Positions 16,516-25,392 of a stretch of 64,000 bases of DNA are shown in pieces. Where the stretch lies: contig JAJPIM010000036.1 in the NCBI GenBank assembly GCA_021324775.1, positions 29,970-93,969 on the forward strand, read 5' to 3'. Position 1 is the stretch's first letter, and the number at the start of each line of letters is the position of its first letter. This stretch comes from Gemmatimonadota bacterium. GTDB taxonomy: Bacteria > Gemmatimonadota > Gemmatimonadetes > Gemmatimonadales > Gemmatimonadaceae. The notes below the pieces were generated by a model. The model worked only from the letters and a program-made list of their open reading frames with translations, ran no database searches and was not told where the DNA came from. Both the position numbers and the translations under genes were made by a program.

Positions 16516-16914
16516 GTGGCGGATCCAGCGGCGCGGGTGAGCGGGCGTGTGACGGTGCGAATCGTCCCGAAGCCCTGGGGCCACGAGCTGATCTGGGCAG
16601 CGACCGACCGGTACGTCGGCAAACTGCTCCATATTCGGGCAGGGCATTCGTTGTCCGTCCAGTACCACGAGCGAAAGGACGAGACCATCCACCTGCTGTC
16701 CGGCTCGATGATCTATCGCGTCGGCGATGCGGCGGGCGCCGAGTTGCGGGACGTGCGCCTCAAGCCCGGCGAATCGTTTCGCAACGTGCCCGGCACGGTC
16801 CACCAGATGGAAGCGCTGACCGATTGCGACGTGCTGGAGGCGTCCACGCCCGATCTCGACGACGTCGTTCGTCTCAGTGACCGGTACGGGCGGGAGGGGA
16901 CCAATGCGCCCTGA
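16516..16914 (+). CDS. cupin domain protein, mannose-6-phosphate isomerase-like
   Basis: About 132 residues, single cupin barrel. PKPWGHELIWA is the typical opening of the type II phosphomannose isomerase C-terminal domain (as in ManC/AlgA). It is followed by SLSVQYHERKDETIHLLSG (metal-binding His, His and Glu) and NVPGTVHQMEAL (third His). EASTPDLDDVVRL.DRYGR closes the domain as in that family. Start taken as GTG 16516 after a GAGGGCGAG; GTG 16549 is an alternative. Its neighbour is a sugar nucleotidyltransferase, so the pair may make or regulate a sugar nucleotide for envelope glycans. Confidence 0.82.
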   Translation: MADPAARVSGRVTVRIVPKPWGHELIWAATDRYVGKLLHIRAGHSLSVQYHERKDETIHLLSGSMIYRVGDAAGAELRDVRLKPGESFRNVPGTVHQMEALTDCDVLEASTPDLDDVVRLSDRYGREGTNAP

Positions 16915-16956
16915 CCCGCATGACTGCTCGCCTCATCGTTTCGGCCGAGGTGTCCG

Positions 16957-17946
16957 ATGAAAGTGATCATCCCGCTCGCCGGCAAGGGGACGCGGTTGCG
17001 TCCCCACACGCACGTGACGCCCAAACCGATGCTCTCCGTGGCCGGTAAGCCGGTCATGTCGTACCTGCTGGACGATCTCCGCACACTGGGCAGCATCGAG
17101 GAGATCATCTACATCACCGGCCATCTGAAGGAGAAAGTCGAGAGCTACGCGAGACAGGCGCTCGACGTCCGATCCGTCTTCGTGGAGCAGCAGACCCAGG
17201 ACGGCACCGCCGGCGCGGTTGCCCTCGCTCGACCGTACATCGACCAGCCGGTCCTCATCATCTTCGTCGACACGATCTTCGACGCCGACCTCTCCGTCAT
17301 CGATCGCACCGATGCGGATGGGATCATCTGGACCAAGGAAGTCGAGGACTATCAGCGATTCGGCGTGGTGGTGACCGATGCGCAGGGGTACATGACGCGC
17401 ATCGTCGAGAAGCCATCGACCCCGATCTCGAAGCGCGCGAACATCGGCCTGTACTACATCCGCGACTGGCAGCTCCTCTTCGACGGCATCGACCACGTGC
17501 TGGCCTCACCGCCCAACCAGGGCGAGTTCTACCTCACGGACGCCTTCCAGTACATGATCGAGCATGGCGCGCGGCTCAAGGTGATCGACGTCGAAGGCTG
17601 GTTCGACGCGGGCAAGCTGGACGCGTTGCTGGAGACGAACCGCGCGATGCTGGAGCGTGGGCGGGCGCGCCGTCCGGCGGACATCCCGGGCTCCACGATC
17701 GTGGATCCGGTGCACATCGAGGACGGCGTCCAGATCCAGCGTTCGCGGATCGGCCCCAACGTCTCGATCGGCGCGGGCACGATCATCGACGGGTCGGAGA
17801 TTCGCGACTCGATCATCGGCGTGAAGTCGGCGATCCGCCGGTCGGTGCTCGAGAACTCACTCATCGGCGACCATGTCGTGCTGGAGGGCGTCCACGGCGA
17901 CGTGACCGTCGGCGATCATTCCGAAGTGAGAACCCGCGGGTCGTAA
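16957..17946 (+). CDS. sugar-phosphate nucleotidyltransferase
   Basis: 329 residues, transfers a nucleoside monophosphate from NTP to a sugar 1-phosphate. The N-terminal Rossmann-like domain has IIPLAGKGTRLRPHT...PKPMLSVAGKP (nucleotide-binding loop and Lys), FVDTIFD (metal Asp), NIGLYYIRD and GEFYLTDAFQYMI, as in RmlA/GlmU-like enzymes. From about residue 250 a left-handed beta-helix with hexapeptide-like repeats (STIVDPVHIEDGVQI, VSIGAGTIIDGSEI) is present, which fits RmlA-long or GlmU-type fusions without acetyltransferase residues that I can confirm. Exact sugar and base are not determinable here. Confidence 0.9.
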   Translation: MKVIIPLAGKGTRLRPHTHVTPKPMLSVAGKPVMSYLLDDLRTLGSIEEIIYITGHLKEKVESYARQALDVRSVFVEQQTQDGTAGAVALARPYIDQPVLIIFVDTIFDADLSVIDRTDADGIIWTKEVEDYQRFGVVVTDAQGYMTRIVEKPSTPISKRANIGLYYIRDWQLLFDGIDHVLASPPNQGEFYLTDAFQYMIEHGARLKVIDVEGWFDAGKLDALLETNRAMLERGRARRPADIPGSTIVDPVHIEDGVQIQRSRIGPNVSIGAGTIIDGSEIRDSIIGVKSAIRRSVLENSLIGDHVVLEGVHGDVTVGDHSEVRTRGS

Positions 17947-17958
17947 GGGGCGGGCCCC

Positions 17959-19161
17959 TCAGCCGGGTGACACCAACCCGGCGGCCGAAACGATCGTGGT
18001 GAGGGCTCGGGCGAGTCCGAGCGTCCCACCCGCGTTGTCGTACCACTCGTTTGCCGTGTGCGCATCGCCGCCGGTGCCGCCGGCGCCGATGGCAACCGCC
18101 GGGATGCCGAGGCTGATGGGAATGTTGGCATCCGTGGAGGCGGTGGCCAGGTCGGGTTCCCGGCCGATGAGGCGCGTGGCCTCGATGGCGGCGAGCACCA
18201 GCGGATCGTCGGCCGGCACGTCGCCGCAGGGACGATCGCCGATCACTTCGATCTCGACCGCCAGCGGGCGGGTACCGGGGGCGCGCCGCGCGTTTTCCGC
18301 CGCTTCCGCCGCCAGGGCGGCCGCGCGGATTTCGCGATCGTAGCGCTCGAGGATCTCAGCCGATGCGGAGCGCAGATCGACCTCGAACCATCCCCATTCA
18401 GGGATCGCGTTGACCGCGATGCCGCCGCCGATCCGGCCGACCGTCAAGGCGGTACGCGGTTCCCGTGGGAGCGCCTGCGCACCCAGCGTCGCGACCGCGG
18501 CGGCGGCTGCGTGCACGGGATTGGCGACGCCATAGGCTGCCCAACTATGGCCGCCCGTGCCGCGGTACGTCACGCGAAAACGGCGGGCGCCGAGCGCACG
18601 GTGGACGACGCGTTCGTCGCCGGCGCCGTCGAGCGCAACCGCAGCCGCGACCTGTCCCACGGCGCCGGCGAAGAACGCCTTGGCTCCTCGGAGATCGCCC
18701 GCACCTTCTTCGCCAGTGGTCGCGACGAAGTCGACCGGCGTGCGGAGGCGGATCCGCACGCCGTCGATCTCCCCGGCGAGTGCGAGCATCGCCGCGAGTC
18801 CTCGGCCGTTGTCGCCGATCCCCGGGCCGGCCAGCCGCGAGCCGTCGCGGCGCACCTCGAGTGTCGTATTGGCCGGGAAGACCGTATCCAGGTGCGCGCA
18901 CACCGCGACGGCCGGCCCATCCTCTGCGCCCGGGCGGCGTCCGATCACATTGCCCGCGTGGTCCGTCCGGACATCCGCGAGACCCAGCGCCGTGAACTGG
19001 CCAGAAACCCACGTCGCGCGCCGAGATTCGTCGCCGGTCGGGGCAGGGATTTCGGAGACCGCGATCTGGGTGCGTAGAACGTGCTCGTCGCGGGCCGCGA
19101 GGCGTTCGCGGGCACCAGTGAGCGCCGCGTGGACACGGGCCGCCGACGCCGAGACTCTCAC
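17959..19161 (-). CDS. M20/M28-type zinc peptidase or amidohydrolase (peptidase T-like)
   Basis: 400 residues, cytosolic dizinc exopeptidase. CAHLDTVFP gives the HxD zinc ligands, GPGIGDNGRG the bridging Asp, FVATTGEEGAGDLRG the catalytic Glu and neighbouring Glu, and GGDAHTANEWYDNA the last His. The central lid (YRGTGGHSWAAYG ... VGRIGGGIAVNAIPEWGWFEVDLRS) is the dimerisation domain of M20 enzymes. ATG 19161. It ends convergent with the nucleotidyltransferase, 12 bases apart. Substrate, probably a di- or tripeptide, is not determined. Confidence 0.9.
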   Translation of the reverse strand: MRVSASAARVHAALTGARERLAARDEHVLRTQIAVSEIPAPTGDESRRATWVSGQFTALGLADVRTDHAGNVIGRRPGAEDGPAVAVCAHLDTVFPANTTLEVRRDGSRLAGPGIGDNGRGLAAMLALAGEIDGVRIRLRTPVDFVATTGEEGAGDLRGAKAFFAGAVGQVAAAVALDGAGDERVVHRALGARRFRVTYRGTGGHSWAAYGVANPVHAAAAAVATLGAQALPREPRTALTVGRIGGGIAVNAIPEWGWFEVDLRSASAEILERYDREIRAAALAAEAAENARRAPGTRPLAVEIEVIGDRPCGDVPADDPLVLAAIEATRLIGREPDLATASTDANIPISLGIPAVAIGAGGTGGDAHTANEWYDNAGGTLGLARALTTIVSAAGLVSPG

Positions 19162-19276
19162 GAGGCTCTCATCTGCACGTTGGAGTAAATGGTTGCCGCG
19201 GCCGCGTGGCGCAAGGGTGTCAGGCGGGCGACGTCTGCGCTGGCCACCGGCAGCGAAATGTGCGGCAACGACAGAC

Positions 19277-19316
19277 GCGCCGTTCTCGAACGGCGCCTGC
19301 TGCCCTCGACGACTGG
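19277..19316 (+). repeat. interspersed palindromic repeat, family 1 copy B
   Basis: Same 40-base module as at 13739: a GCGCCGTTC/GAACGGCGC hairpin then CTGCTGCCCTCGACGACTGG. It sits in the 190-bp gap between the ybdD stop and the M20 hydrolase start (both minus-strand genes), so its orientation is opposite to local transcription. Confidence 0.9.
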
Positions 19317-19351
19317 CGATTGTGGGACGGCAACCACGCTACTACAAGGGC

Positions 19352-19579
19352 TCAACAGCATCGCGAGCCCGGCTGGTCGTAGCGGCGGGAGAGACGTTCG
19401 CGTGTGAATTCCTCGCGCGTCATCGGCGTCGCACCAGGGTGGCAGGCGTGCAGATGGCGCCGGTAGCGTTCGTAATCGGGGGCACCCGCAATCGTGCGAA
19501 GGGCGCGCACGAGACGCGTCATTCCCGTTGAGAGACGAGCGGGCCAGCGGCCTGACGAGCGGGTCGTTGTCGCGGGCAT
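19352..19579 (-). CDS. ybdD: YbdD/YjiX family small protein, CstA partner
   Basis: 75 residues. LVRALRTIAGAPDYERYRRHLHACHP, then MTREEFTRERLSRRYDQPGSRCC, matches the short YbdD/YjiX (DUF466) family whose genes follow cstA/btsT. The closing RCC is a hallmark. The start codon overlaps the cstA stop by one base (TGATG), so translation is coupled. The family is needed for full activity of the CstA-type pyruvate/peptide transporter in Enterobacteria; the same role here is inferred. Confidence 0.85.
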   Translation of the reverse strand: MPATTTRSSGRWPARLSTGMTRLVRALRTIAGAPDYERYRRHLHACHPGATPMTREEFTRERLSRRYDQPGSRCC

Positions 19580-21675
19580 CAGTCAGCCGCCACCGGTGCG
19601 GCGCCCGGCCAACGGGCCTTGCTTGGCCGGTAGGGAATCTCCGTCGAGGCGCGCTGCGAGGTTCCGCGGAGGACGCGGATCCATTCGCGGATCGATTCCC
19701 AGAGGATTATGACCACGGACAGCAGGAAGATCGCGGCGACTGCCGCGTCGAGGCGGTCGTTGAATGCCGCGCGCGCGGCGCCGGCAGCCGATGCGAAGCC
19801 GGGAACCGGGGTGCCGGCTGCGATGGCGGCATCCATCAGCCGGGCGTGCGCGAGGAAGCCCAGGGCAGGGTCCGGCGAGAAGATCTTCAGGCATCCCGCG
19901 GTGCCAGTCACGACGACGAGCCAGGCGAGCGGTAGCAGTGTGATCGGTACGTACCGTGCCTTGCCCATCTTGATGATTACCGTGGTGCCGACACAGAGGG
20001 CCACGCTGGCGAGCAGTTGGTTGGAGATCCCGAAGAGTGGCCAGAGCGAGTTGATCCCCCCGAGCGGGTCGGTGATGCCCTGATAGAGAAAGTGTCCCCA
20101 GAGCGCGACGAACAGCGCACTCGAGAACACGACCGCCGGGTACCACGATACGCGCCCGAGAGGTGCCCAGGCGTGCTTGAGGAGGTCCTGGAGCATGAAT
20201 CGTCCGACCCGTGTGCCGGCGTCCAGCGTCGTGAGCAGAAACAGCGCTTCGAACATGATCGCGAAGTGGTACCAGAGCGCCATGGCCGTGGTGCTCGCGC
20301 CGCCCATGAATCCGGTGAAGATGTAGGCCATGCCGACCGCGAGGCTCGGCGCGCCTCCCGTGCGTGACAGGAGTGTGCGCTCACCGACCTGGCGGGCGAG
20401 CGACGAGATCTGGTCCGGGGTGACGGTAAATCCCCATGCCTGAATGGCGTGGGCGGCGGATTCCGCGGTGCTGCCGAGGGCACTCGCGGGGGCGTTGATC
20501 GCGAAGTAGACGCCGGGGGTCAGGGCGCAGGCGGCGATCAGGGCGAGCACGGCGACCATCGACTCAGTGAGCATGGAGCCGTACCCGATCATCCGTGCGT
20601 CCGGCTCGCGCTGCAGCAGCTTGGGCGTCGTGCCCGAAGCGATGAGCGCGTGGAATCCGGAGATGGCGCCGCACGCGATCGTGATGAACACGAACGGAAA
20701 GACCCGCCCCGCGAATACCGGGCCGGTCCCATCGACGAACCGGGTAAGGGCCGGCATTTGCAGCGGCGGGAGGACAATGAACACGCCTACCGCGAGCGCC
20801 ACCACGACGCCGATCTTGACGAACGCCGACAGGTAGTCGCGTGGCGCGAGCAGCAGCCACACGGGCAGTATGGACGCCGCGAGCCCGTAGCCCATGAGCC
20901 ACCACGCGAGCGTCGTGGAACCGAGCGTGAACATCGGAGCCAGGTCCGGCCGGCCGGCGACCCACCGTCCCGCGAGCAGCGCGGCGACCAGGAGTGCGAC
21001 GCCGATGGCGGTGGCCTCGAGAATCCGGTCGGGGCGGAGCCATCGCAGGTAGATGCCGAGGAACATGGCGATCGGGATCGTGAGCGCGAGCGTCACCGTG
21101 CCCCAGGGGCTGGCCTTGAGCGCGTTCACGATGACGAGGCCGAGCACCGCCACGAGAATGATCATGATCCCGAGCACCGCGACGAGCGCCGTGTAGCCGG
21201 CGACTGGTCCGATCTCATCCTTGGCCATCTGTCCGAGCGACTTGCCGTCGCGGCGGATGGATGCGGCGAGGATCACGAAGTCCTGGACCGCGCCCCCGAT
21301 GGCGACACCGACGATGATCCACAGGGCACTGGGCAGGAATCCGAACTGTGCGGCCAGCGTCGGACCGACGAGCGGGCCGGGGCCGGCGATTGCGGCGAAG
21401 TGGTGGCCGAACACGATCCACCGGTTCGTCGGCACGTAGTCGCGGCCATCTTCGAGGCGTTCGGCCGGTGTCTGGCGGGTCGCGTCGAGCGCGAACACGT
21501 TCCGCGAGATGATGCGGCTGTAGAAGCGGTAAGCGACCGCGTACGTGCACAACGCGGCGGTGAGGAGCCACGCGGCACTCACCGGCTCGCCGCGAACGAG
21601 GGCGAGTACGGCGAACGCGCCGGCGCCGAGGATGGCGATCGCGCCCCACAGGATAACCGACACCACCTTCGGCAT
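19579..21675 (-). CDS. cstA: carbon starvation protein A, peptide/pyruvate transporter
   Basis: 698 residues, a multi-pass inner-membrane transporter. Near-diagnostic stretches include YRFYSRIISRNVFALD, TNRWIVFGHHFAAIAGPGPLVGP, GVAIGGAVQDFVILAASIRRDG, FHALIASGTTPKLL and LFGISNQLLASVALC. CstA takes up peptides or pyruvate when carbon is scarce. ATG 21675. Translationally coupled to ybdD. No carbon-control binding site is visible upstream. Confidence 0.95.
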   Translation of the reverse strand: MPKVVSVILWGAIAILGAGAFAVLALVRGEPVSAAWLLTAALCTYAVAYRFYSRIISRNVFALDATRQTPAERLEDGRDYVPTNRWIVFGHHFAAIAGPGPLVGPTLAAQFGFLPSALWIIVGVAIGGAVQDFVILAASIRRDGKSLGQMAKDEIGPVAGYTALVAVLGIMIILVAVLGLVIVNALKASPWGTVTLALTIPIAMFLGIYLRWLRPDRILEATAIGVALLVAALLAGRWVAGRPDLAPMFTLGSTTLAWWLMGYGLAASILPVWLLLAPRDYLSAFVKIGVVVALAVGVFIVLPPLQMPALTRFVDGTGPVFAGRVFPFVFITIACGAISGFHALIASGTTPKLLQREPDARMIGYGSMLTESMVAVLALIAACALTPGVYFAINAPASALGSTAESAAHAIQAWGFTVTPDQISSLARQVGERTLLSRTGGAPSLAVGMAYIFTGFMGGASTTAMALWYHFAIMFEALFLLTTLDAGTRVGRFMLQDLLKHAWAPLGRVSWYPAVVFSSALFVALWGHFLYQGITDPLGGINSLWPLFGISNQLLASVALCVGTTVIIKMGKARYVPITLLPLAWLVVVTGTAGCLKIFSPDPALGFLAHARLMDAAIAAGTPVPGFASAAGAARAAFNDRLDAAVAAIFLLSVVIILWESIREWIRVLRGTSQRASTEIPYRPSKARWPGAAPVAAD

Positions 21676-21731
21676 GGGGGCGCAATTTCGGTTAGTTTAT
21701 CGGCGGTCGCTAGCCACTGACGTCATCGTTC

Positions 21732-22493
21732 ATGCCGACACTTCCCCAAACCACGCGTCTCGTCCGGTCCACTGGGCGGTTGGCCTGCCTCGCGGCGGTG
21801 ATCGGCGCAGCGGTGCTGGGCTGCCGGCACGATGCGGCGCCGCCGGTCATGGCGATCCGTCCGATGCCGTATCACCCCGGCGGGGGACTGACCGGGGCGC
21901 GCGTGATCGTGCTTCCGCTGGAGACGATACGCGGCGGCGATCTGGACGGGTGTGCGGCTTCGATTACGAGTCCCCGTGATTTCCTCGTGGACGCGAACGC
22001 GCAGATCTCGCGGGCGCTGGTGGCGAAGGCGCCGCACACCACCTGGCTGCTGCCGGCCGACCTCGCGAAGATGGCCGACAAGGCGGCGGGGTACGCACCC
22101 GACCCGTACAGCGTGGACGTCTCGCAGTTGCTGCCCGACCGGTGGAGGTCGCGCGGCGAGGTGGCGGATCCGCTGGCGTCGGAGCTGCGCCGGCTCAACT
22201 CGTTCACGGATGCACCGGTGGCGCTCATCCCGGTGGAGATCCGCTTCTATCCTCGTGCCTCCGTGGTGGCGCGTCCCGGGTCGGCGGACGAACCACCAGC
22301 GCCGGCACCAGACGCCGGTCATCCCCGCTCTCATGCCGGCTGCCGCCCCGTGCTGCGAGTCGCCGTGGCCGACACCCGGGCGCTGGTGGTCGCGTGGGCG
22401 GGCGATGTGGTGGGCGACTCGGCGGCGGTGGTCTCACCCGCGTCTCTCGCCGCGCTCGCCGACCGGCTGGCGCAAGCGGTCGCGACGCCCTAG
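21732..22493 (+). CDS. putative lipoprotein of unknown function
   Basis: 253 residues, no family recognised. RLACLAAVIGAAVLGC gives a signal with a lipobox (Cys about residue 31). The mature part contains GARVIVLPLETIRGG and an acidic/aromatic middle (ADLAKMADKAAGYAPDPYSVDVSQLLP). A Pro/Ala-rich insert (DEPPAPAPDAGHPRS) precedes a second beta-rich part, VLRVAVADTRALVVAWAGDVVGD. The overall pattern (a lipoprotein that measures a named pathway state and a final D-x-V repeat) is vague. Its TAG is directly followed by the ATG of the dehydrogenase gene, so they are one transcription unit. Confidence 0.68.
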   Translation: MPTLPQTTRLVRSTGRLACLAAVIGAAVLGCRHDAAPPVMAIRPMPYHPGGGLTGARVIVLPLETIRGGDLDGCAASITSPRDFLVDANAQISRALVAKAPHTTWLLPADLAKMADKAAGYAPDPYSVDVSQLLPDRWRSRGEVADPLASELRRLNSFTDAPVALIPVEIRFYPRASVVARPGSADEPPAPAPDAGHPRSHAGCRPVLRVAVADTRALVVAWAGDVVGDSAAVVSPASLAALADRLAQAVATP

Positions 22494-23558
22494 ATGGGGA
22501 TTCCGGTCACCCTGATCCCAGGCGACGGGATCGGGCCCAGTATTGCCGAAGCAACGGTGCGGGTGCTCGCGGCGTCGGGGGCGCCGATCGAGTGGGATGT
22601 CCAACTCGCCGGGCTGGCGGCGCTCATGCAGTATCACGATCCCTTGCCGGAGGCGACGCTGGATTCGATCCGGCGCACCCGCGTCGCGCTCAAGGGCCCG
22701 CTGGAGACGCCGATCGGCGACGGGTATCGCTCGGTCAACGTGGCGCTCCGGACGACGTTCGACCTCTACGCCAACGTGCGTCCCGCGCACGTCGTGGTCC
22801 GCGGGGGCCGTTTCGACAAAGTGGACATCGTGCTGGTCCGCGAGAACACCGAGGGCCTGTACGTCGGATTCGAGCATTTCATCAAGATCGGTGACGACCC
22901 GAGGGCGGCCGCCGAATCGCTCGCGCTGATCACGCGAGCCGGCTCGGAGCGCGTGATCCGGTACGCGTTCGAATACGCGCGGTTGCACGACCGGCGCAAA
23001 GTCACGCTCGTACACAAGGCGAACATCCTGAAGTTCTCGCAGGGGTTGTTTCTGGAAGTCGGGCGCCAGGTCGCGGCCGAGTACGAACCGCTCGGCATTG
23101 TCTTCGAGGACAAGATCGTCGACGCGATGGCGATGAACCTCGTGCTGCGCCCCGAGCAGTACGACGTGATCGTGACGACGAACCTGTTTGGTGACATCCT
23201 TTCCGACGAAATCTCGGGGCTGGTCGGGGGATTGGGGCTGGCGCCGGGCGCGAACATCGGCCGGCACGCCGCGATCTTCGAGGCCGTGCACGGCACCGCC
23301 CCCGACCTCGCGGGGAAAGGCGTGGCCAATCCGGGCGCGCTGATTTTCGGCGCGTGCATGATGCTGGATCATCTCGGGGATGGGGCGCGCGCCGGCCGGA
23401 TCCGCGCGGCGCTGGAGGCGACGATCCGCGAAGGGACTCGGGTGACCCGCGATCTGGGTGGCACGGCGAGCACGGATGAGTTCACCGACGCGGTCATTAG
23501 CGAGCTGCGGGCATCCGGGCCTCACCTGCGCGCATCCGGTGCGGCAATTGGGCGGTAG
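22494..23558 (+). CDS. NAD-type isocitrate/isopropylmalate dehydrogenase family protein
   Basis: 354 residues, decarboxylating dehydrogenase. VTLIPGDGIGPSIAEA opens the family fold. ALKGPLETPIGDGYRSVNVALRTTFDLYANVRP contains the substrate loop; Ser-x-Asn with LR fits isocitrate rather than 3-isopropylmalate. RENTEGLYVG, KANILKFSQGLF (catalytic Lys) and TNLFGDILSDEISGLVGGLGLAPGANIG (metal Asp) are all present. HGTAPDLAGKGVANP is in the NAD-binding region; the residues there suggest NAD over NADP, which I infer. Probably the TCA-cycle isocitrate dehydrogenase, but homoisocitrate or tartrate enzymes share the fold. Confidence 0.88.
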   Translation: MGIPVTLIPGDGIGPSIAEATVRVLAASGAPIEWDVQLAGLAALMQYHDPLPEATLDSIRRTRVALKGPLETPIGDGYRSVNVALRTTFDLYANVRPAHVVVRGGRFDKVDIVLVRENTEGLYVGFEHFIKIGDDPRAAAESLALITRAGSERVIRYAFEYARLHDRRKVTLVHKANILKFSQGLFLEVGRQVAAEYEPLGIVFEDKIVDAMAMNLVLRPEQYDVIVTTNLFGDILSDEISGLVGGLGLAPGANIGRHAAIFEAVHGTAPDLAGKGVANPGALIFGACMMLDHLGDGARAGRIRAALEATIREGTRVTRDLGGTASTDEFTDAVISELRASGPHLRASGAAIGR

Positions 23559-23579
23559 CGGCGGCGGGGCAGACGCCTG

Positions 23580-24422
23580 ATGATCCGCATCCTGCACCTC
23601 TCCGATGTGCATTTCGGGTGGCCGGCCGTGCCGGTGCAGGCCGACGCTGTCGAAGCGGTGGCGCAGGGGGAGCATTTCGACGTGGTTGCCGTGTCGGGCG
23701 ACCTCGCCCAGCGGGCGCGCGCGGGCGAGTTCCAGCGAGCGGCGGTTTTTCTCCGGGACATCTCGCGGCCGTTTCCGCCCGGCGGCCCTCCGCCGGCGGT
23801 GATCACGGTCCCTGGAAACCACGATGTCGCCTGGTGGTTCGCGCCATTCGGCGTGGGGTGGCGGGATCGGGTGTATGAGAAATACCGCCGGTACATCACC
23901 CCCGAGCTCGAGCCGGTCGTCCGCGCGCCCGGCGTCACGCTGGTCGGGCTCAACACGGCGCCCGGCGTCCACTGGTTTACCCTCACGTGGGATCCGCACG
24001 ACGTGTCGGTCGTGGGAGCCCTGCGGCCGCGCCAGCTCGAGCATGCCGCATCGGTGTTCGCCGAGGCGCCTGCATCCGACGCGCGCGTCGTGGTCATGCA
24101 CCACAACCCGTTGCGCGGGGCGATCTCGAGCCGGATCGGGTTGCTCCGCAGCATGCGCGTGATGCGGGCGTTCGGGGCGATGGGAGTCGATCTCGTCTTG
24201 TGCGGCCACGACCATCAGGAGTCCGTGCACGGCGTCCAGGAGTCGGGAAAGCGCATCGTCGTCTCGACGGCGGGTACCTTATCGAGCCGGTCTCGCGGCG
24301 GGCGTCCGTCATCGTTCAACGTCGTCAGCGTGAATCCCACCACAATCGAAGTGGAGACGCGTCTGTGGTCGGCCGCGACCGGACGCTTCGAGCCTGAGCC
24401 GGCCCAATGTTTCGCGCGCTGA
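23580..24422 (+). CDS. calcineurin-like metallophosphoesterase
   Basis: 280 residues, cytosolic. Motifs in order: LHLSDVHFGW, VAVSGDLAQRA, VPGNHDVAWW, VVMHHNPLRG and DLVLCGHDHQES, the full dimetal set of class III cyclic-nucleotide phosphodiesterases and related enzymes. The C-terminus forms the usual beta sandwich. Start ATG 23580, 21 bases after the dehydrogenase stop. The next gene overlaps its end by 16 bases. Physiological substrate unknown; cyclic nucleotides are one candidate. Confidence 0.9.
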   Translation: MIRILHLSDVHFGWPAVPVQADAVEAVAQGEHFDVVAVSGDLAQRARAGEFQRAAVFLRDISRPFPPGGPPPAVITVPGNHDVAWWFAPFGVGWRDRVYEKYRRYITPELEPVVRAPGVTLVGLNTAPGVHWFTLTWDPHDVSVVGALRPRQLEHAASVFAEAPASDARVVVMHHNPLRGAISSRIGLLRSMRVMRAFGAMGVDLVLCGHDHQESVHGVQESGKRIVVSTAGTLSSRSRGGRPSSFNVVSVNPTTIEVETRLWSAATGRFEPEPAQCFAR

Positions 24423-25012
24423 GGCGTCTCCTCCAGCGAGGAATCTTCGATCCCGCGCAACTGACGTTGCGCCTGTTCAATCCGAACGAGGCGCCGGAGA
24501 GCGGCGACAGGGTGAGCGAGCCTCGGCGTCCGCCAGTCCGGCGCCGCCGGCCCCGCGCACGGCATCCCGCGCCTCCGCCTGGCGTCCCTCCGGTGGAAAC
24601 CGCGCCGCCTGCGGGGGCGGCGCGGTCCGCCGTGCGCGTGCGGCGTGCCCGGGCTCCCGAGCAGGACGATGCGACCGTCGTGGCGAAGTTGATGGCCCAG
24701 CACGCCGAGTACAATGCAGCGCGGTTCGGGGGCGCACTGGGAGCGGTGCCGATCGCCGTATCGCGCCGCATGCGGAGCCGTCTCGGGTACTATCGTCTGG
24801 CCGGCAAGACACTGCCGGCCATGATCATGATCAGCCGCGGTCATCTGCGCCGGCACGGTTGGGAGGAGGTCTTCCAGACATTGCTGCATGAGATGGTGCA
24901 CCAGTGGCAGGCGGAGAATGGCCACCCGGTCGATCATGGTCCGCAGTTCCGGGCGAAGGCGCGTGCGGTCGGCGCGGTACCTCGGGCGAAACGTCCAGTC
25001 GGTCGCGAATAA
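24407..25012 (+). CDS. SprT-like zinc metalloprotease domain protein
   Basis: 201 residues. An Arg/Pro-rich, disordered N-terminal half (residues about 30-75) precedes a compact metallopeptidase domain. LLHEMVHQWQAE gives HExxH and PVDHGPQFRAKAR the third His, as in SprT/SPRTN and WSS1-like proteases. SPRTN-type enzymes cut DNA-protein crosslinks in eukaryotes; the bacterial role is not known. The zinc ribbon that ends many SprT proteins is missing, so this is a short form. Coupled to the phosphoesterase gene by a 16-base overlap. Confidence 0.78.
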   Translation: MFRALRRLLQRGIFDPAQLTLRLFNPNEAPESGDRVSEPRRPPVRRRRPRARHPAPPPGVPPVETAPPAGAARSAVRVRRARAPEQDDATVVAKLMAQHAEYNAARFGGALGAVPIAVSRRMRSRLGYYRLAGKTLPAMIMISRGHLRRHGWEEVFQTLLHEMVHQWQAENGHPVDHGPQFRAKARAVGAVPRAKRPVGRE

Positions 25013-25092
25013 CCAAAGGGGACTCCCCGGGCATGCGAAATGCTTTCCGGGCCCGATAGGGCGACAGCCACATCACTTTCGGAGCGGCCCAC

Positions 25093-25341
25093 ATGTTCCT
25101 TGTCATCGGCCTCGTACTACTTGGCATCTGGCTCATTGGATTCGGACTGTTTCGCGCTGTTGTGGGCGGTATAATCCACGTCGTGCTCATCTTCGCGCTG
25201 TTCGCACTTGTGTGGCATTTCGTGTCACATGCCAGCCATGCCACCGGTGGCAGGGTGAGTGCCAACGTCATGCTGTCGAGCATGGGAGCACCGGCTCCGT
25301 CGGCCCCGGGTCACGTCCACGCTGAGGTCGTCGTCACCTGA
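25093..25341 (+). CDS. small two-helix membrane protein (Lmo0937-like)
   Basis: 82 residues. ATG 25093 follows GGAGCGG by six bases. Two hydrophobic stretches, FLVIGLVLLGIWLIGFGL and VGGIIHVVLIFALFALVWHFV, joined by a short turn, resemble the tiny Lmo0937/YtxH-neighbourhood membrane proteins often induced by stress. The C-terminal 30 residues are polar, with repeated Ser/Ala/Pro. Function unknown. It stands alone between the SprT and AI-2E genes. Confidence 0.62.
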   Translation: MFLVIGLVLLGIWLIGFGLFRAVVGGIIHVVLIFALFALVWHFVSHASHATGGRVSANVMLSSMGAPAPSAPGHVHAEVVVT

Positions 25342-25392
25342 AAGAGGTAGCGGCATCAACCCAACAAAGTGCGAGCGCGATGAGAACAGCCG

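Noticed and set aside
17959..19161. ArgE/DapE assignment
   Set aside because: M20 motifs fit several subfamilies and no arginine or lysine genes are adjacent, so a specific name is not supported.
22434..24230. 598-residue minus-strand open frame
   Set aside because: Antisense to the isocitrate dehydrogenase and phosphoesterase genes; no motif.
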